Shown here: one piece after another, positions 56,161-58,000 of the stretch
How the letters are laid out: the number at the start of each line of letters is the position of its first letter
How positions within the stretch are numbered: the stretch's first letter is position 1
Assembly (NCBI GenBank): GCA_014529385.2
Contig: CM043960.1
Coordinates: forward strand, 70,747,410-70,805,409
DNA: 58,000 nt
Direction of reading: 5' to 3'
Source: Adiantum capillus-veneris
Lineage: Eukaryota > Streptophyta > Polypodiopsida > Polypodiales > Pteridaceae
The notes under the pieces: model-generated
What the model saw: the letters and a program-made list of their open reading frames with translations, nothing else
Database searches by the model: none
What the model was told of the DNA's origin: nothing
Program-made: the position numbers and the translations under genes

Positions 56161-57332
56161 ATCATAGAATAGGAGCGCTAGTCAAGGTCCTTTTCAATAA
56201 ATCATAAGCATGGTCACACTCCGCGGTCCAGTGAAACTCAATAAGAAGTTTGTACAATGGACAAGCTATCTCGACAAAGTTTAAAATAAACATCGGTAAT
56301 AACCAATATGGCCCATGAACCTTTGAACTCCTTTATAGTTTGTAGGTGGTGGCAATTCAGCAATGGCTTTAATTTTGCTCTCATCTGTGGAAATCCCATT
56401 TTTGGACACTATATGCCCTAAAATGACTCCATGTCTAACCCAAAATTGGCATTTGAAAGGGTTTAAGGAGATGTGATACAATCTGCACTTCTCAAACACT
56501 TTTCGTAAGCATGATAGATGTTCTTTCCAAGAGGAATAAACACAAAGGTCATCTAAGAAAACTTCAAAAAACTCCCTCAAATATTCTCTAAAAGCAGTGT
56601 TTATTAATCTTTGAAAGGTAGCATGAGGCATTGGTTAAGCCAAAATCCATAACAAAAAATGAGAACACTCCAAATTTGGTTATAAAATCCGTTTTAGCTT
56701 GGTCCTCTAGTGCAATTGTGATTTGATTGTATCCAGAGTACCCATCTAAAAACTATAAGCTTTCTTTCCTGAAACTCTTTCAAGCACATGTTCCGAATAT
56801 GGCAAGGGGTAATGGTCCCTCCTAGTGGCCGCATTGAACTTCTTGAGATCCATGAATACTCTGAGTTTCCCATTATTTTTTGGTACAATCACTATTAGAG
56901 ACACCCATATTGAGTGCTCAATAGGGTATATGAATCCGCATTTCATAAGCTTTTCAATCTCCTTTTGAACGATCTTTGCATATTTAGGATTCATTGGGTA
57001 GGGTCGTTGCTGAACTCGTTTAGCCATGCTATTCATGGGGATTGTGTGTTGCACCAGGGAAGGTGGAACACCTTTCATATCATGATATGTCCAAGCAAAT
57101 ATATCCCTGAATTCCTTGAGAAGTACTTTAAGTACACACTCCTCAATCTCTATCAGATCTTGAGCAATGAAAACAAGTTTGGACTATTCTCTTGGGTCTG
57201 CTAACTCTATTTCCTTAACTATCATTGGACCATCATAAACTCCATTGCTTCCATTGATAGGTCTTCTTTGAGGCTTTGTATACACAACCTTACGTTCCTC
57301 TGTGGTGTACAATTTGAAATGTTCAGGTGCAC
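56161..57332 (-). pseudogene. pol: G3 reverse transcriptase
   Basis: N-terminal half at 56746-57078 (GVPPSLVQHTIPM, VPKNNGKLRVFMDLKK, YPLPYSEHVLERVSG). The second half at 56281-56631 starts ATFQRLINTAFREYLREF and has FLDDLCVYSS and VQRFMGHIGYY. Frameshifts near 56640-56750. The upstream spacer (IFAWTYHDM, VVYTK) extends to 57332, where homology to G1 ends abruptly. Confidence 0.88.
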
Positions 57333-58000
57333 TGTAAGATCCCCAATTTTTTGGTCTCTTTTAAAAATAAGAAAAATAACTTTCAATATCTATTTTGTCA
57401 AATTTTGATTGACAATATTGGAAATACATAATTATGTCAGTATGTTATGGTGTGGCGTAGTTTAGCTACAATTTTCATTAGTTGGTTAGATACTATTGGA
57501 TGGTCAAATTTAATGTAAAAATTGAATGGTAAGTGGGAGAGTTGACCACCAAAAAGGAAAGGCTTGTTTTTAGGAAAGAAAGAGTTTTTCTTTTTAAAAA
57601 AGGGAGGAGGAGCTTAGTTTAGGACTCTTTTCTTGGGAGCCAAGCTTCTTTTTAGAATCTCTAAATCGTGCCTCGAAATTCGTGTCCTCAAATATATATA
57701 TATATATATATATATATTTTTTTTATTTTTTTTTTTATTTTTTTGAAAATCTACAAATGTGCGTGAACTTGTCTCTCCTTGCCTCACTCTATTCTTAGCT
57801 AGTGCTTTTGGCCTTGAGAGCCTATATAAAGACCTCTCTTGTTTCACTTTGAGGAGGATACATACACTCTCAGACGCGGAAGCTCTCTCGCTTTGACTTC
57901 AGAATAACTATGTATTATACGGAGTGGTGCAAGCTCTTCATCACCATCTCCATAAACTCTTCTCTCTCGTGAAGAAGAAGAAGAAGGATACTCTCTCTCA
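57333..58000 (+). repeat. Probable 5' part of another LTR element, inserted in G3
   Basis: G1/G3 homology ends after GGTGCAC and new sequence starts TGTAAGATCCCCAATTT, an LTR-like TG start. The block has A/T-rich sequence, an (AT)n run (about 57694-57718), a TATA box CCTATATAAAG (about 57822-57832) and CT-rich sequence downstream, as in an LTR promoter on the plus strand. The end, primer site and partner are outside the window. No coding region seen. Confidence 0.55.

Overview
The window is nuclear DNA of a vascular plant. The evidence is wall-to-wall LTR retrotransposons of plant types (Ty1/copia of the Tork/Tnt1 type, Ty3/gypsy of OTA-like and chromovirus-like types), initiator-Met and Asp tRNA primer sites, a PLS-type pentatricopeptide-repeat (PPR) fragment, and long AG/CT microsatellites. 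I find no intact host gene. The species cannot be named from this sequence; the dense nesting suits a large, repeat-rich genome.

Layout. 1-3826: copia element A, minus strand, running off the left edge, with an R-U5 duplication inside its LTR. 3827-10313: gene-free DNA with a 285-bp foldback element (5409-5693), a chromovirus 3' end (about 6240-6570) and a diverged dispersed repeat (8225-10080). 10314-15367: complete but dead copia element B, plus strand. 15368-17689: gene-free, two long GA tracts. 17690-34617: gypsy-like element H1, plus strand, split by the clean insertion of gypsy element G1 (19326-32884, minus strand, near-matching target duplication). 34618-47050: element H2, plus strand, related to H1, decayed and interrupted by about 2.5 kb holding a PPR fragment and a second copy of the dispersed repeat. 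47051-48982: polypyrimidine and microsatellite DNA. 48983-51198: the 5' part of chromovirus-like element E, cut inside its protease by G3. 51199-57332: G3, a decayed, 5'-truncated relative of G1 on the minus strand. 57333-58000: the start of a further LTR that interrupts G3.

Two things stand out. First, G1 and G3 carry a module after the integrase: a second retropepsin-like domain that in G1 has a classical D-T-G site (the usual protease before RT has D-G-G), then a segment with four W(V/I)PK motifs, then a separate acidic ORF that is open in both copies. In G1, gag to integrase and the start of the second protease form one frame of about 2,560 codons broken by only five stop codons. Second, H1 and H2 each have, between primer site and gag, an array of perfect or near-perfect 20-28 bp palindromes repeated every 272-287 bp. 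The palindrome sequence differs between the families but spacing and position match, and the DNA between palindromes has largely diverged.

Nesting gives a relative order: H1 before G1; H1 before H2 if the H2 left edge is right; E before G3 before the 57.3-kb LTR. All functions are inferred from motifs and from comparing copies inside the window; no database search was possible.
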